A stretch of 64,000 nucleotides of DNA from Endomychus coccineus (taxonomy: Eukaryota; Arthropoda; Insecta; Coleoptera; Endomychidae), in the NCBI GenBank assembly GCA_958510875.1, contig OY294069.1:167275111-167339110 (forward strand), given 5' to 3'. Positions within the stretch are counted from its first letter, which is position 1. Every line of letters begins with the position of its first letter. The translations under genes and the position numbers were made by a program. Below are positions 9,200-21,660 of this stretch, one piece after another. The notes beneath the pieces are model-generated. The model did no database searches, was not told the DNA's origin, and saw only the letters and a list, made by a program, of their open reading frames with translations.

Positions 9200-11290
9200 G
9201 GCCGCAAACCGTATGCTGTTTCCTTAAGGCTTTGCATATTCCGAATGATACAGCTGTAGACTGTAGGCAATCAGATCTCCTGTTGATCTCTCGTGACTAG
9301 ATGAGGATGAATTGAATGTTGATCTCTTTCCCCGTTACTTTAGAAAGTGTTGCAATAGGTCTCCCCCTATTACTATTATAGCTGTCTTCCTTCTGGAAGG
9401 AAACACACCATGTTTGTTTGAGATGGTAAACAACCTACAACTGGTGTTAATCCGGCTTAAGTAACATGAGAATTCAGCACTCTTCAAATTTGGTCTGCAG
9501 TATATACGTAGTTATTGATTACTGTTTTCTTTGTTTAGATTTTTTAACGTATTTTGGGAGTTATCCCTATTTTCACTGTGGTTTCATTTCAGTGTTGTGC
9601 CTTTCCGCAGCATTAAACTTCTCGGAAAGTGTGCATTATAGAATCAGTATAGTGTTATAATTGTCAAACTCATGTTTTCAAAATGCTGAACCAGCCCAAC
9701 AGTTTTTGTCGAGAACAAGTGGCATCTACGAAACGCTATTTTGGAAGAGCTCGAGGAAATAATTACCCTGAGTACCCTCAATGGATTTTAGAGGAGTAAG
9801 TTCAATATAACTTGTAACAATGAATGGAGAAGTAAATATTGATAACGAATCAACCCAAAAACTGGAGAATATCCAAACATAAACAGTGTTTGGCGCGCGA
9901 CCAAATGTAATTCGCACCCCATTGACTTATCGGGCGGGAAACGCCAGATGGCCGTTTCAGAATTTGGCTCCAGCCACTGATTTTAGTTGCTAGTGAAAAT
10001 TTGCTCGGTTGAGGTTTATTGAGTTATTATTTTTTGTTCTACCAAACCAGTACCTGCCAAAGCTGTAACTCAACTTTTTCATCTAATAGTAAACGTAAAT
10101 TCAATATTACCACAATCAGAGTGCAACCATAGTGAATATTACAGTACACGTGTCCTTAATTTATCTTCATTGCCAGTTGGTTTTGAATGAACTATGGTTT
10201 ATTATTTCTCACTATATAATAATATTATGACAAGCTGGCAACAGCGTACTCAAAACACGTGCACCCGGTTTTATTTCGCATGAACTATACATATGCGTAT
10301 ACATCGAGCGCTTGCCACGTTCCAAAAGCTTTGAGCATCAGCTTTCTACTGTTTGGAAATGTGCAATTTACAAATAAAGTGATTTGGACTAAATACGGTC
10401 CTGTTGAATGATGATTTCATATTTTCAAGACAAGCTTTATGTAAAATAAATTGGGACACTGTTCATGTGGCAAACACCGGCCGGCGGATGGAACATGCAT
10501 TACACTAAAAATAAACTGACATCATATAAATATTGAATAATAATTAAGGTAGGCAGTAAATATTTAAACATAATTATTGTGAATGTTCGTGCATTAAGTG
10601 TTTCATTATTTCTTGAAGAATATCAGCGTTAATGACAATCCAACATCTGTTGATATTAAATTCAAAAATTAAATTTCATAATTACGGCTCATTTAAAATG
10701 TCGTGTTTAACCACGTTCGCAATAAAACTAATGGTAATTATCATAATAAAACACAATATATGTGCTTTCACAAATAATACGCTATTCTCACATCGTTAAT
10801 TCATAGAATAACTTACATTATTACAATAGTTCATTAATGGTTTAATAATATACTTTATTTTTACCTACGGATCGAAGCAAATTGAAAATATGCTTTTATG
10901 GCTTATGTAATCATGCATAAATATTATATATTTTCTAATATTACATCATGAATGATGGAAACTTTTATGATTATCTTTGGTCATTATGAAAAATTTTTTT
11001 CTTCATTTTCCACATAATGATGTGAACCACGCCTGATTTTGCTCTGTAGAGACCATTAGGTAAAACTTGTCTCGAGTACATATACAACCCTCCTCCCTCA
11101 CTGCCAAAACACGATTTTCACTCCCAATTCAATTTCTACATAAGTAGATTTTGAGTCACTAGAGCTGGTACTAGCTTGAGATATATTGTAACACACATAC
11201 TTTTTTTCAGGCCGGTGGGGCAGGGATATTGCCTATTTTACCTATTTGATAAACGGGCACTGTATGTGAACTGTCAAGCCATTACGATAA
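9200..11290. other. Unassigned interval, AT-rich
   Basis: No recognisable gene. At 9684-9796 a short plus-strand frame (MLNQPNSFCREQ...) runs into a GTAAGT, which is exon-like but far too short to call. Around 10,500-11,100 the sequence is unique-looking AT-rich DNA with no repeats that I can match inside the window. Confidence 0.4.
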
Positions 11291-11299
11291 ATTTCGAGT

Positions 11300-12525
11300 T
11301 ATATAGTTATATATTCATAATAATTAGATTTCATGTTTTTATTATTAAATATAAATTATTTATTAATACTATTTAAAAATATCAATTGATAAGTTTATTA
11401 ATGTTAATAATGGAAATTTACCTTAATTTTTTTTCTAATTGAAATAAAATTTTTATTCTATTTTTCTTTATATTATATTACACTTTTATTTAATTTGCAT
11501 GTAAAATTTATTATCATGTAATTGAAGTTTTAGCAATTTTATCATTAAAATCGCAGTATTTAACTTTAAAAATTGAATTAAATTAGATTCATTATATCTA
11601 TTAGCAACATTTCTCCCGTTATAGAAGTAATGCTATGATAATTTTTTCTAAATGTTTGGCAGAAACTCTTTGGAATGTATATTTATATATTAGTAATAAT
11701 CAAGTTTCATATTTTTATTATTGAATACAAATTATTCATTCATGATATTTAAATAGCATAATTAATAGGCTTATTAATTTTATCAATGAAAATTAAGTTC
11801 AACTTTTAATTTTATCAAAATTAATTTTTTATTCTATTTTTATATATATTATATTATATTTTTATTTAATTTATATGTACATTTTTTATCAGTCAATTGA
11901 AATTTTTCAATCTTTATCATTAAAATCGCAGTATTTGACCTGAAAATTAAATAAAATCAGATTCGTTAATATAGAAAATTTAAATAAAATGTGTGCCGTT
12001 AAACAAATAATGCTATATAAATTTAAAAAAATGTTTGGCAGAAATGTTTTGGAATGTTTATTTATATATCAATAGTAATTAAATTTCATATTTTTATTAT
12101 TAAATATAAATTATATATTAGTAATATTCAAATATATCAATTGATAAGCTTATTAATGTTATTAATGAAAACTTACTTTTATTTTTCTATCTAATTCAAA
12201 TAAAATTTGTATCCTATTTTCATTTAATTTGCATTTAAATTCTTTCATTACGTAATTAAAATTTGAACAATTTTATTATTAAAATCGTAGTATTCAACTT
12301 CAAAAATTGAATTAAATCAGATTTATTAATATAGAAAGTATTAGCAAAATTTTTGCCGTTAAACAAATAATGCTATAAAAAATTGTTTAGTAGAAACGCT
12401 TTGGAATGTTTATTCATATATTATTAATCATCAAGTTTCATATTTTCATTATTAAATACAATACAAAAATTTTTTATATAGCACAATTAGTAGGTTTATT
12501 AATATTATCAATAAAAATTGAGGTT
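11300..12525. repeat. AT-rich satellite array, ~350-380-bp monomers x3.3
   Basis: Consecutive units share landmarks at fixed spacing: 'ttggaatgt' at about 11,670, 12,049 and 12,401 (periods about 379 and 352), 'aaaatcgcagtattt/aaaatcgtagtattc' once per unit, and 'gccgttaaacaaataatgctat' in later units. The fourth unit breaks off near 12,525. Base composition is extremely AT-rich and every reading frame is closed. It is a tandem satellite fragment rather than coding DNA. Confidence 0.9.
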
Positions 12526-13640
12526 CTAAAAGCCATAAGGAAATACACTTCGCCCAGAATTTCAAATCAACCTAAGACACTCCCCCCCCCCCACTGCCTA
12601 TCTTCCATGAATGTAAAATATTACAGATCGAATTTCCAAAATCCTTAAGAAGCGTAATAGTCCTACTCGTTTTTCCACGCTCCCAAAACTATCTCAGTTT
12701 CACAAACTTTCATCATAGATCCCCTTCCCCTTCTTCGTTTAGAATGTGTTTATTGCATTCCCTGTTCTTGCGGTAAAGTCTACCATTGGTGAAACAACAT
12801 GAGCGCTAAAGAAGGCTTCGTAACATCAGTAGATCTGCACTTGCGGAACAAACCATGAATCAGAATATCACCTTCCCAACACACAACGGCAGGGTCAGGT
12901 GCCAGAACGGAGAATGAAGGCAGTGAACTGGGTAGCATGACAGTTTTTCCCACAATAAATACTGCCTCAAAAATCTGAAGTAGTTTCAGTTCAATCCTCA
13001 AGCCTGCTTAGTTGGCGAAGCGTCGGCATCAAGTCGTGCTATTATGACACGGACACCATCTGGAAGCCAAGAATTTTCAAGATTAGTAATCCGCGGAAGT
13101 CTACTATTCAAGATACACTATTCATCTATTCTCCAAGCGGCGACACATTTCTAATTCATAGTGTTATAGTATATCCACAGTGTGAACTCTTATAATTTGA
13201 TAATGCTTATATAATCTGTTCTATGTCATTTTTCCACTATATTCCAACATTATTTAATGGTTTTCAGAGCTACATTTGATCCTAGAAACATTCAAAAACG
13301 ACGCTTGAAATAAAAAACATAAATGTACATTCGAAACATCCGTCGACATTTTAATTGAACAATAAAGATTCGATGCAGCAATGACTGACAATAATATACG
13401 AGTAAACGTGAGCACAGAACGGGAAAAACCGTGTTAAATCATTAACTTCATTACAGGTTTTAATATAATATTTTACGGCGCGGATGACAATAACTGTAAC
13501 GACAAAAAATCGCATAAATGTATTTTATAATTAGTTAATTATGCAGTATTTGGCCATTACTGATTGTGATTGCTATTGGCCGAACGAGTTGCCAACCGAA
13601 AAAATGAATTTTATTAAAAATCAATACTAACATTCGCGTG
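12526..13640. other. Unassigned interval
   Basis: An 11-base C run lies at 12,582-12,592. Segment 13,155-13,200 ('agtatatccacagtgtgaactctt') resembles 18,325-18,360, marking a dispersed repeat. No gene is supported. Confidence 0.4.
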
Positions 13641-13649
13641 TTTTTAAAT

Positions 13650-14050
13650 TACAGATTGAAGCGTCCACTATAAAAAAGCCATGCGCGAAAAGAGTAAAAC
13701 GCTCTGCGGACTAATCACAAAGAATAAAAAACACGGACGTGTACCGAGGGGGTGGGTCGGCTCGCCACCCCAATCGTTTTGTTCTCCTAACTGATTTTCG
13801 AACACACACTCATTTGAACAACGGACAAAAGCTAAAAACCAATAGTCCTTCATTTTCATTTATTCACTGGATAGCGCTCTGTATTGGAAAAAGGTTTTTG
13901 TTTGTGGGTGGCGGCGAGTCCCGACCCCTCTTGATTAGTAGCGCGCTCTGCGAATTGCGGGGACCGACGTAGAGATTCGGACGGTTGTAATTATCATAAT
14001 TAATTCGCCAAGCGAACCCTCCTCTGTCTCTCCGTCTGCGCTGCCAAATT
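13650..14050. promoter_or_regulatory. GC-richer island with TATA-like box
   Basis: A 'ctataaaaaag' box near 13,668 opens about 380 bp that is markedly GC-richer than the flanks and contains CpG-bearing words and a C/T-rich end ('ctctgtctctccgtctgcg'). No coding frame is convincing. It could be a host promoter/5' UTR or the promoter end of an element; nothing downstream settles it. Confidence 0.25.
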
Positions 14051-14548
14051 CATGCTGTTTTGTTGTGCAGCTCAACTTATACTATCCTTCAACCTGTCCT
14101 ACATTTATTTTCTAACTCGGCTCATTCAAACTTTCGAACTCCTCATTTGTATCGCCATCCTTCCTCAACTTATTAATAGCCTCCATCTCAGTTCAAGAAT
14201 TATTCGATATATTATTCATGAGTTGAATAATAAAATCCGATAAACACTTCAACAACAATTATATTTACAACAGTATTGTTCTTATTTGTAATTTATCTCA
14301 ATCATATTATAAAGTTTATATGTATTCTTTTCTGCAAATAAACTTATTATCTATTATTATTATCATTATTAACACACGAGTGACATCCTCAGAATAAGTT
14401 GGAACTAAGATATATTTTTCCCAATACTACGGCATAAATATGAATTAAATATAAACTCTTGCAAAATAGGATACATTAACACATATGTCAACTACATTTT
14501 TGTCTTTACGTTTGTTTCGGTCTAACGACCCTTATCAAAAGATGTTTG

Positions 14549-15275
14549 CAGTGCTGGATTATAGCATAAGCTTGACTAAGCTATACCTTAGGGCCTCGAC
14601 ATTTTGGGGGCCCCCCGGAAATTGTAAAAACTAAAAATTAAAAAACTAATAATGACAATTTTCCTGGGAAAAAATAACGAAGTAAAGAATTTACTGGAAT
14701 ATAAAAGTTTGCGTATGCCTAACGACTGGTAATATCTAAAAGTAGTCAAGAATTAGTTGATTTTGTATTAAAGGCGAATAATTCGCGCTTATAACTACTC
14801 TTCAACTTGGAAGTGCAGTGCAGTGGCAAGTTAAAACGCATTAAAAACCCTTTGAGGACAAATATGCGACAGGATAGGTTAGACTCGCTTGCACTACTGT
14901 GCAGGGAAGCTGATGTATTGCGTCGAATCAGCTTTGATGACCTGATAAAAGATTTTGCGGCTAGAAAGTGCAGGAAAGGATTGTTCTAAGTCAGTTAGAT
15001 ATAAACGAATCATTCAGCGGATAAGTTTCCAAAAATGCAATTGTAAAAGTGATTAATGTATACGCATTGTATATTATGTCAAATTAAGAAGACGTACTAA
15101 TAGTGTAAATATTCATTTATGTACTTATTTTCCTGGCAATAACCTTCTCCACGATTTAGAGCATTATATTACTCTACAAATTATTTTATCCTATGAATAA
15201 ATAGTAATTAAAAAAAGTGGGGGAGGGGCCCCCAAAATCTGTCTTAGGGCCCCTCATAGTGTTTATCCAGCCCTG
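14549..15275. mobile_element. Non-autonomous hAT element 1 (727 bp)
   Basis: Termini are inverted: 'cagtgctggatta' at the left and the complement of 'cagggctggataaa' at the right. The 8-bp direct repeat 'gatgtttg' flanks it exactly (14,541-14,548 and 15,276-15,283), the hallmark target-site duplication of hAT elements. Subterminal 'ggggccccc' blocks are also inverted. Inside, only the very end of the transposase is retained (14,807-14,989), so this is an internal deletion derivative of an autonomous hAT. It inserted into a PLE terminal repeat. Confidence 0.93.
14807..14989 (+). pseudogene. hAT transposase C-terminal (dimerisation) fragment
   Basis: Sixty codons ending in a stop encode KNPLRTNMRQDRLDSLALL, then ISFDDLIKDFAARKCRKGLF. 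This is the typical C-terminal end of ZMYM1-like hAT transposases, where the 'LRxxMxQxRLxxLALL' helix belongs to the dimerisation domain. No catalytic region remains. The fragment is in the sense direction of element 1, and a matching fragment occurs in hAT element 2 on the opposite strand. Confidence 0.85.
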
Positions 15276-15394
15276 GATGTTTGAAAACTAATTCACATCA
15301 ACTAAAGTGCTGGACTTCTTGAACTAATTGTAAAAAACACTAGCGTCTTTATCCCACTAATTTTAATCAAAAATGTTTATAGTCGTCATATCTC

Positions 15395-16010
15395 GGGGAA
15401 AACAATCTGACAAAAGCAAACGATATGTAGATGATTGCCTAATGTGTGTTACTTACAAAATAGAAGTAAACAAAAATATAACTTCACTATATATGAACAT
15501 TAGACATGATTCAGCGGAAAAGTAGAAAGATACTGGTTAACAAAAGAAGTTTGGTCTCAACGATATCTTCTATAATTCAGTTGCACCAACAAGTCATGAG
15601 AAATGTGTTATAAACAGCCTTACAGATCGAGCTGTAAAATTGTCATATGCAGAAAACCGTCTCAAAAATTAGCAAAAAGTTCGTAATACACTGGAAATGA
15701 ATGGCTATCCAAAAACATGTTTCAACCCCATCATTAAAGAAAGAATGAACTAAATCTATAATGGTACGTCATATATAAATAATATAGATGGTAATGCAGA
15801 TAATTTTCCAACATTACCATACATTCCGGAGAGTTCAGAGAAAATGAAGAAATGTAAAAAAGTATGAAATGAATGTTGAATCTAAAACCATTAATAACTG
15901 AAGATAAGCAAACCCACATAGCATATGGATTAAATTGTTTATATTGCTATTGGACTTGAACAGGAATCTATAAACAATATTTGATTGTGCCCTGTGAAAA
16001 ACTGTTATTC
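15395..16010 (+). pseudogene. Penelope-like RT relic with YVDD
   Basis: The plus strand reads KRYVDDCLMC at 15,418-15,447, the catalytic motif of PLE reverse transcriptases. After frame changes it reads SHEKCVINSLTDRAVKLSYAEN and NTLEMNGYPKTCFNPIIKERM (15,590-15,748), the PLE thumb region, then LPYIPESSEKMKK. PLE proteins normally continue into a linker and a GIY-YIG endonuclease. Beyond 15,990 I see only weak traces (SRMTLNYSARTQITN...NIVKCF). Several stops are present. It lies next to a PLE terminal-repeat copy, which supports the assignment. Confidence 0.85.
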
Positions 16011-16259
16011 GCGCATGACCTTAAATTATTCCGCCAGGACTCAAATAACGAATGTTTTGAATATTGTAAAGTGCTTCATTTTTACATGCACTCCTATAAA
16101 ACTGACAATCACACATAATAATTGGATAGATGCCTGCCAAGATAATCGTTCCAATATTGTTAAGAATTAGGGTGTCCACTTTGATTCTGAAGTTCATATC
16201 AATAACTCTTGGTTTTATGTATTCTCAGAATTCAATTTAATACAATGAGGGCTTTGAAA

Positions 16260-18460
16260 TGTTAGAGGTACTTCTTTTTCAGTTCGAGACATTAAAGAAC
16301 GCCTAGTAGAAGAATGATAGTCGACTTCATGTCTTTATATCTGTCGAGCGGCTTAACGTTTTTTTAACACTTCTATGATTGCTGAAATCAAGTTTCAATA
16401 CAATCGCTGCAATATATCTCGATACGCGATGTTACCTATCCCTTGCCGTCCTGACGCACTACGAATTTCCACACTCTACACAATCAAAACATGAGTATCT
16501 ACAATGTGCACATTAACCGTTTAAGATGGTGCTGGCCATATTATTTTTGCGATTCACCCAATTCACGGTTATGCCCTAGAGTTAAACCTAAAAAGCTCCA
16601 ACCATCAAGCTCTTAGTCTAAGTTGCCGAAAATGTGAATTAAGGTCAATTCATCGCCAAGCCATAACATCACGCGACAATTCATATCCGACATTTCGCGG
16701 CGTTCATTCATCGCTACGAAAATTTACCGCGCTTATAATTGTTTGATATTATGTGATGTTAAGAACATAAGGAATTTATTATAGTAATAAAAAGTAAATG
16801 CTACAAAATAGATATAAATAAGTGATAACATCCTACTATAGGATAACATGGTGATTTTTTTGGTGATAGCAAAGTATTTAAAGGTAATCCGGACAATAAT
16901 CCGTGGAGTAAATACATTCAACAGCTTCAAATAATGAGTCTGTTCGATTATTAAGAAGTAGTGAGTTAATTCACTAAAAGAGTTCATAGCTGTAGATACA
17001 CTATAACACTAGTAAATACGAAATAATCACCCATATTCACTGATGATACTACCAAAGTACCAAGAACCTCTCAGCTATCAAATAGACATCATCAGAGTTT
17101 ATTTACTCTGATCAATCAAGTCGAGAGAAAATAATTGAAAAAAACAAACCAGACATACACGTAACAAGCTATAGTGGCATAAGTCATATAAAACAGTAAC
17201 TATGTATACCTCGGCCTACATCGGCCTATTCATTTGTCTTATGGCGACCTGGCGGTCTAACCCGCCATACATTTCAATGTTTAATGTTGCGCGCTTTCCT
17301 ACTAACCGTCCCAGTGACAGTTGTTCCACTGTCCCTAAATTCCAATAGTTCATCACAGCCAAACTACTTGACTTCTTTATTTGATGCACAGTCTAATAAC
17401 TTTTGAATGATACCTCAACCACTACCCTGCCTTCTGCCTTTTTTCTCTATCGAACTCATCGACTACGCTATTAATATATAGATTAGTCGTCTTTGCAAAA
17501 GCAAAATGCTCCTTGGCTTAGTGAAGTTGTTCCATAACGCCGAATTATGTCTTATGGGCCCGAAGTATTATTTCCAATCCCCGTTAGATTAATTTAGAAT
17601 CTGGTTAGTGAATTAAGTTATAATAATTGGAACTAATATATTCCATATGTTGTAATTACTATTGAAGTAATAATTTGAATTGAGCACTAAAATCTGTAAT
17701 CATGCAAACTCACACCTCTCCAGTAGCCATAACGATGGTATTCTTCGGCGTGATCGGATATCAGTCAGCCATATTTATTTGTCCTACGGCGAAATCGTTC
17801 TCAAATATTGTAACACAATGGGAAGAACAACATTTGAATTTAACTCAAGCTTTTGTAAATATCAGTCGGTTGGGATATTAACAGAGTCAATTTTTCTGGT
17901 GAATATATAAGAGCTGAACAAAACCTTCCACCAAAGTTAAGTAAGTTCGAATGAAGCGAGACAAAAACATAAACATACAATAGAATTAATTTGGTTCAAT
18001 TTAGATTAACTTCATTTGCGATTATTGGAAAATGTAAAAAATATGAAGTTTCATTAAAATTCTTCCACTCATTTATTCCCAATTTCCGTCGCATTGAGCA
18101 AGGTATTAGATAGAGCCTGACTTTGTTTAGATGGGTCCTGATCGATAGAGTTATTACCATTTGATTACGAACCCGTGGAAAGTGAGAATTTCAATCGGAA
18201 ACTTTACACAGCCTGCCCGTTCCAACAATTACAATCAGTTTGTGAAAAACATGTACCTACCTATAAGTTGTTCCGTCCGAATACATCTCGGAATATATTG
18301 AAGGTAAAATTTCTCAGCGATAGTGTTAGAATATATCCACAATGTGAACTCTTTTATAGTTTATTACTGTTAATAGATCTTCATATTTTGTAAGAATTGT
18401 TTTGTTTTCAATTGAACAGGGTTACTTGGATCTTTATGTATTTCGCTCAATTCAGCTTGA
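16260..18460. other. Unassigned interval with degenerate PLE-like motif
   Basis: Near 17,030-17,125 the minus strand has 'actctgatgatg' and a tail similar to 24,711-24,795 and 60,736-60,820, a degenerate hammerhead-like terminal motif. Near 17,226 and 17,768 the string 'atttgtc.ta.ggcga' recurs. Segment 18,320-18,365 matches 13,155-13,200. No gene is supported. Confidence 0.4.
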
Positions 18461-18465
18461 ATATA

Positions 18466-20273
18466 CAGGATATTCCACCAGAGCCGTTCGTTAGAAGTTT
18501 TCGTGGTTAGAAAAAAGTTAGAATTCTGAAATTTTGGGTTCCAGGGTTATCCAAGATTTTCTTTCTTTTCAAAATATTTTCAAGATCATACTACTTCCGG
18601 TTATACCGGAAGTTGTCATTAACTTTCTTATTTTGAATGGAACACCCATTCATTTTTAGATTCCTGAGAAAATTTCATAGTGGATTCCATCAAGTTTCCC
18701 TATACCTATTTTCAATTTTTTCTTAGATATCTTGATTTTTTTGGAAATTTTGACAGATGTAGCGTTGTTTTGAGCATTGCGCCCTTTAACCAATTTCGAT
18801 TGTGGAAAGCGTTTCTGGGGTAGACGGAAGCAAAGGAATGATTCTTTCGAATGCCATATTGACAACTGATTTATCGCATACAGGGTATCCAAAATTTAAT
18901 AACCAATTACATCAATTTAAAAGTTGAAAAAGTTCGTTTTTTCGAATGCGACACCCTGTATTTTATTGGATGATCGGATGCAGAATTTGATTCTCCATCG
19001 ATTTGCTATAACATTCCCTATACCTATTTCCAGTGGTTTTCTTGTTAATCCATATTTTTATCAATAGGTGATCAAACTCCAAAAGTTCTACCAAAATTTA
19101 AATGCGGCAAGATATCTGGAGATACTGAGAGGGTTTGTTAGTGATTTACTAAATGCCCTACCTCCACGTGATAGAGCAAACAGTTGGTATCAGCTTGATG
19201 GTGCTCCAGCACATTCCACTATAGCTGCCCGCGAGGACCTTGGAACTGGCCACCCAGATCCCCCGATTTGACCCCCTTGGATTTTTACCTCTGGGGTCGC
19301 ATAAAAGAACTAGTGTACTCTAGGCCGGTACAAACTAGAGAGGAATTGTTGAACCGTGTTCACCATGCGCTTACTAATATAAGTCCAGACGAACTTCGGA
19401 GGTCTGTTTCGCGAAGAGTATATGACAGAGTTATTCAGTGTTTGAACCAAAATGGAGGTCATATAGAACAATTATTGTAATTTTACATTCTCTTATTATT
19501 TTATGTCATCATGTTCCAATTTCTTGTTTTTATTTTATATTTCGTTCTAAATGTTATGTACTAATGTGATGTTCTAATTAAAGTACATTTTTTACCGTTT
19601 CATTGATGTTTATTTGGCTTTGAAAAACAAGTGATGTTTCGGTTTCTGCCAAAAAACCACATTAAAATAAAAAATATGGATTAACAAGAAAACCACTGTA
19701 AATAGGTATAGGAATTGTTATAGCAAATCGATGCAGAACCAAATTCTGCATCCGACCATCCAATAAAATACAGGGTGCCCCATTTGAAAAAACGAACTTT
19801 TTCAACTTTTAAAATGATGTAATTGGTCATTAAATTTTGGATACCCTGTATGCGATAAATCAGTTGTCAATATGGCATTCGAAAGAATCATTCATGTGCT
19901 TCCGTCTACCACAGAAGCGCTATCCACCAATCGAAATAGGTTAAAGGGCGCAATGCTCGAAACAGCGCTACATCTTTCAAAATTTTCAAAAAAATCGGGA
20001 TATCTAAGAAACAGTTGAAAATAGGTATAGAGAAACCCGATGGAATCCACTATGAAATTTTCTCAGGAATCTAAAAATGAAATAATATACCGGGTGTTCC
20101 ATCTAAAATAAGGAAGTTAATGATGACTTCTGGTGTAACCGCAAGTAGTATGATCTTGAAAATATTTTGAAAAGAATGAAAATTTTGGATAACCCTGGAA
20201 CCCAAAATTTCAGAATTCTAACTTTTTTCTAACCACGAAAACTTCTAACGAACACCTCTCGTGGAATAGCCTG
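18466..20273. mobile_element. Mariner-type element with ~600-bp terminal inverted repeats
   Basis: Left arm 18,466-19,060 and right arm 19,669-20,273 are reverse complements over about 600 bp, with scattered mismatches and small indels. The outer ends read 'cagg.tattccac.agag' and are flanked by TA on both sides (18,464-18,465 and 20,274-20,275), the Tc1/mariner target duplication. The 608-bp centre holds only the last ~140 codons of the transposase, so this is a deletion derivative. Several internal words in the arms ('acagggtatcc', 'acagggtgccc', 'gggtgttcc') resemble termini of the same superfamily. Confidence 0.9.
19068..19480 (+). pseudogene. Tc1/mariner-type transposase, C-terminal half
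   Basis: The first frame reads LNAARYLEILRGFVSDLLNA, then SWYQLDGAPAHSTIAARE, with the second catalytic Asp in QLDGAPAH. A short deletion and frame change remove the usual WIGRxGPxxWPP. The reading resumes as RSPDLTPLDFYLWGRIKELV, with the third catalytic acid in PLDF, and runs to NQNGGHIEQLL and a stop. The N-terminal DNA-binding part and the first Asp are absent. A related relic lies at 51,440-51,865. The enzyme cannot be active; the long terminal repeats could still be mobilised in trans. Confidence 0.85.
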
Positions 20274-20279
20274 TATACT

Positions 20280-21170
20280 GACATTTTAACCTTATAATCT
20301 TGTTATATGTCTTTGTGAGGGTTAAATTTTTTTCTCTCAATTTCTGATTAATAGATTTGACTTTAGATGGATCTGAATTACAGAACGGTTTTTTATTGTT
20401 AGACAATGAGAGTGATTTACCCATTTCTAATTTTGGTAATTTAGAATTATTCACGTCAATATTCTTCAAAGCTAATTCTACTCCAGCAATACTAGGAAGG
20501 TGTTATTTTTGATATGTGGAGAATACCTTGATCCCTTATTTAGTAGTAGTTTAGTAATTTCTTCCTTCGAAAACTTGATTTTGGATTAATTAATAATTCT
20601 CTCACTAAATTTGAAATTTGCTATTTGTTGGGGATATAATTAACGACAGGTTTACATTTATGAAAATATTTATCTCTATTTGTGTGAGACATTTAGCATG
20701 AATGAATTTACTAACAAAAAAAACTAAATAGAATTCGACAGGATGGAGTTCATAAGATAATTTGGAGTGTAATATCTTCGAATAGTTTCTGTAGAGATTC
20801 TTATTTAGTTTTTCGAGTCAGAGGATCCTCGCTTTTATCAACCCGGTCTTTGCTGTTGTGGGTTTTGCCTTGGTTTTGAAACTAAACAGTAAGCACTGTT
20901 GATTGAACCATATATTTTGACTCGTTGTTCGTTGTTTCTTTTATAACTTATGAAATTACTTGGCTTGGGTTGCCATATAATCATCTTAGTTGAGGAAATA
21001 AACCACTAAAATACGCCAAACCCTCCAAAGTCGGCGCAGTTGAATGGATTGAATTGCGGTTTTCTGCATTCGATTTAGAAAGTGATTTAGAAATTTTGTG
21101 CCGGGTTTGTATTTGCGGAAGCCGAAAATGCATTTTTCTGAATGCACTTTTTGAGGTGAATAAAAAAACG
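20280..21170. other. Unassigned interval
   Basis: A minus-strand frame at about 20,245-20,469 contains SKVKSINQKLREKNLTL, a basic coiled-coil-like stretch reminiscent of regions next to THAP fingers, but this is too little to assign. Nothing else was recognised. Confidence 0.3.
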
Positions 21171-21423
21171 GACTCGAATTGGTTTCTCGGTTTTTGGGGT
21201 TATCAAAATGCTATCAAAAAAAAATCCTGAGGTCCCCTTGGACCATCCCCGGTGTATCCGGGGTCCTGAAACGCTTGATATCGATGAATTTCATTAGAAA
21301 ATTAATTTTAATGTTATTTAACTGTTCGAGAGGTGATATAAAGGTTGCTAGTGATGATTACGACGTGAAAAAACTCTTCTGCAATACCTGGTGGTACCTT
21401 GAGACCGAGTAACCACTTCATCT

Positions 21424-21660
21424 TCTAGGAATTTGTTAATTTTCTTCATAAAATGTAACAAATACTGGCTCTCGGGAGTTCCCGAAGCCGCCAATCACGA
21501 CTATGACACACAATATTCTGCAAATTATCTGGGGGTGTTTCCGGGTCTAGGAATTTGTTCATTTTTCTTAGTAAAATATAACAAATTCTGGCTCTCGGGG
21601 TTTTTAAAGTCGCCGATCACCAATATGACACTCACAATGTTCTGCAAATTACCCTTTATT
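21424..21660. repeat. Tandem repeat, ~121 bp x2
   Basis: Two units start with 'aggaatttgtt' at 21,428 and 21,549, and both contain 'ctggctctcggg' and 'attctgcaaatta'. The 'ggg(g)tttt...gtcgc.gatcac' block resembles the 150-bp repeat at 54,821-55,265, suggesting related elements in the two places. Confidence 0.75.

Larger units (their letters stand above)
14440..15400. repeat. PLE terminal-repeat copy, split by hAT
   Basis: The outer parts (14,440-14,548 and 15,284-15,390) match other copies at 38,300-38,413, 47,370-47,560, 58,690-58,800 and 62,190-62,425. Shared landmarks are 'aacacatatg', 'tacgtttcggtt', 'catcaactaaag' and 'actaatttcaatcaaaaat'. The minus strand holds a hammerhead-like core remnant (TTGATAA, a GGTC/GACC stem, GAAAC). 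The 727-bp hAT element interrupts it. PLE reverse-transcriptase coding follows directly on the plus strand. Confidence 0.7.

Noticed and set aside
9684..9800. Short plus-strand frame MLNQPNSFCREQ... ending at a GTAAGT donor, possible first exon
   Set aside because: Only about 38 codons, no matching downstream exon or known protein, and GTAAGT occurs by chance at this scale.
18656..18892. 78-codon Lys/Ile-rich minus-strand frame
   Set aside because: It lies wholly inside the left inverted arm of the mariner-type element and is mirrored, broken, in the right arm; a chance frame.
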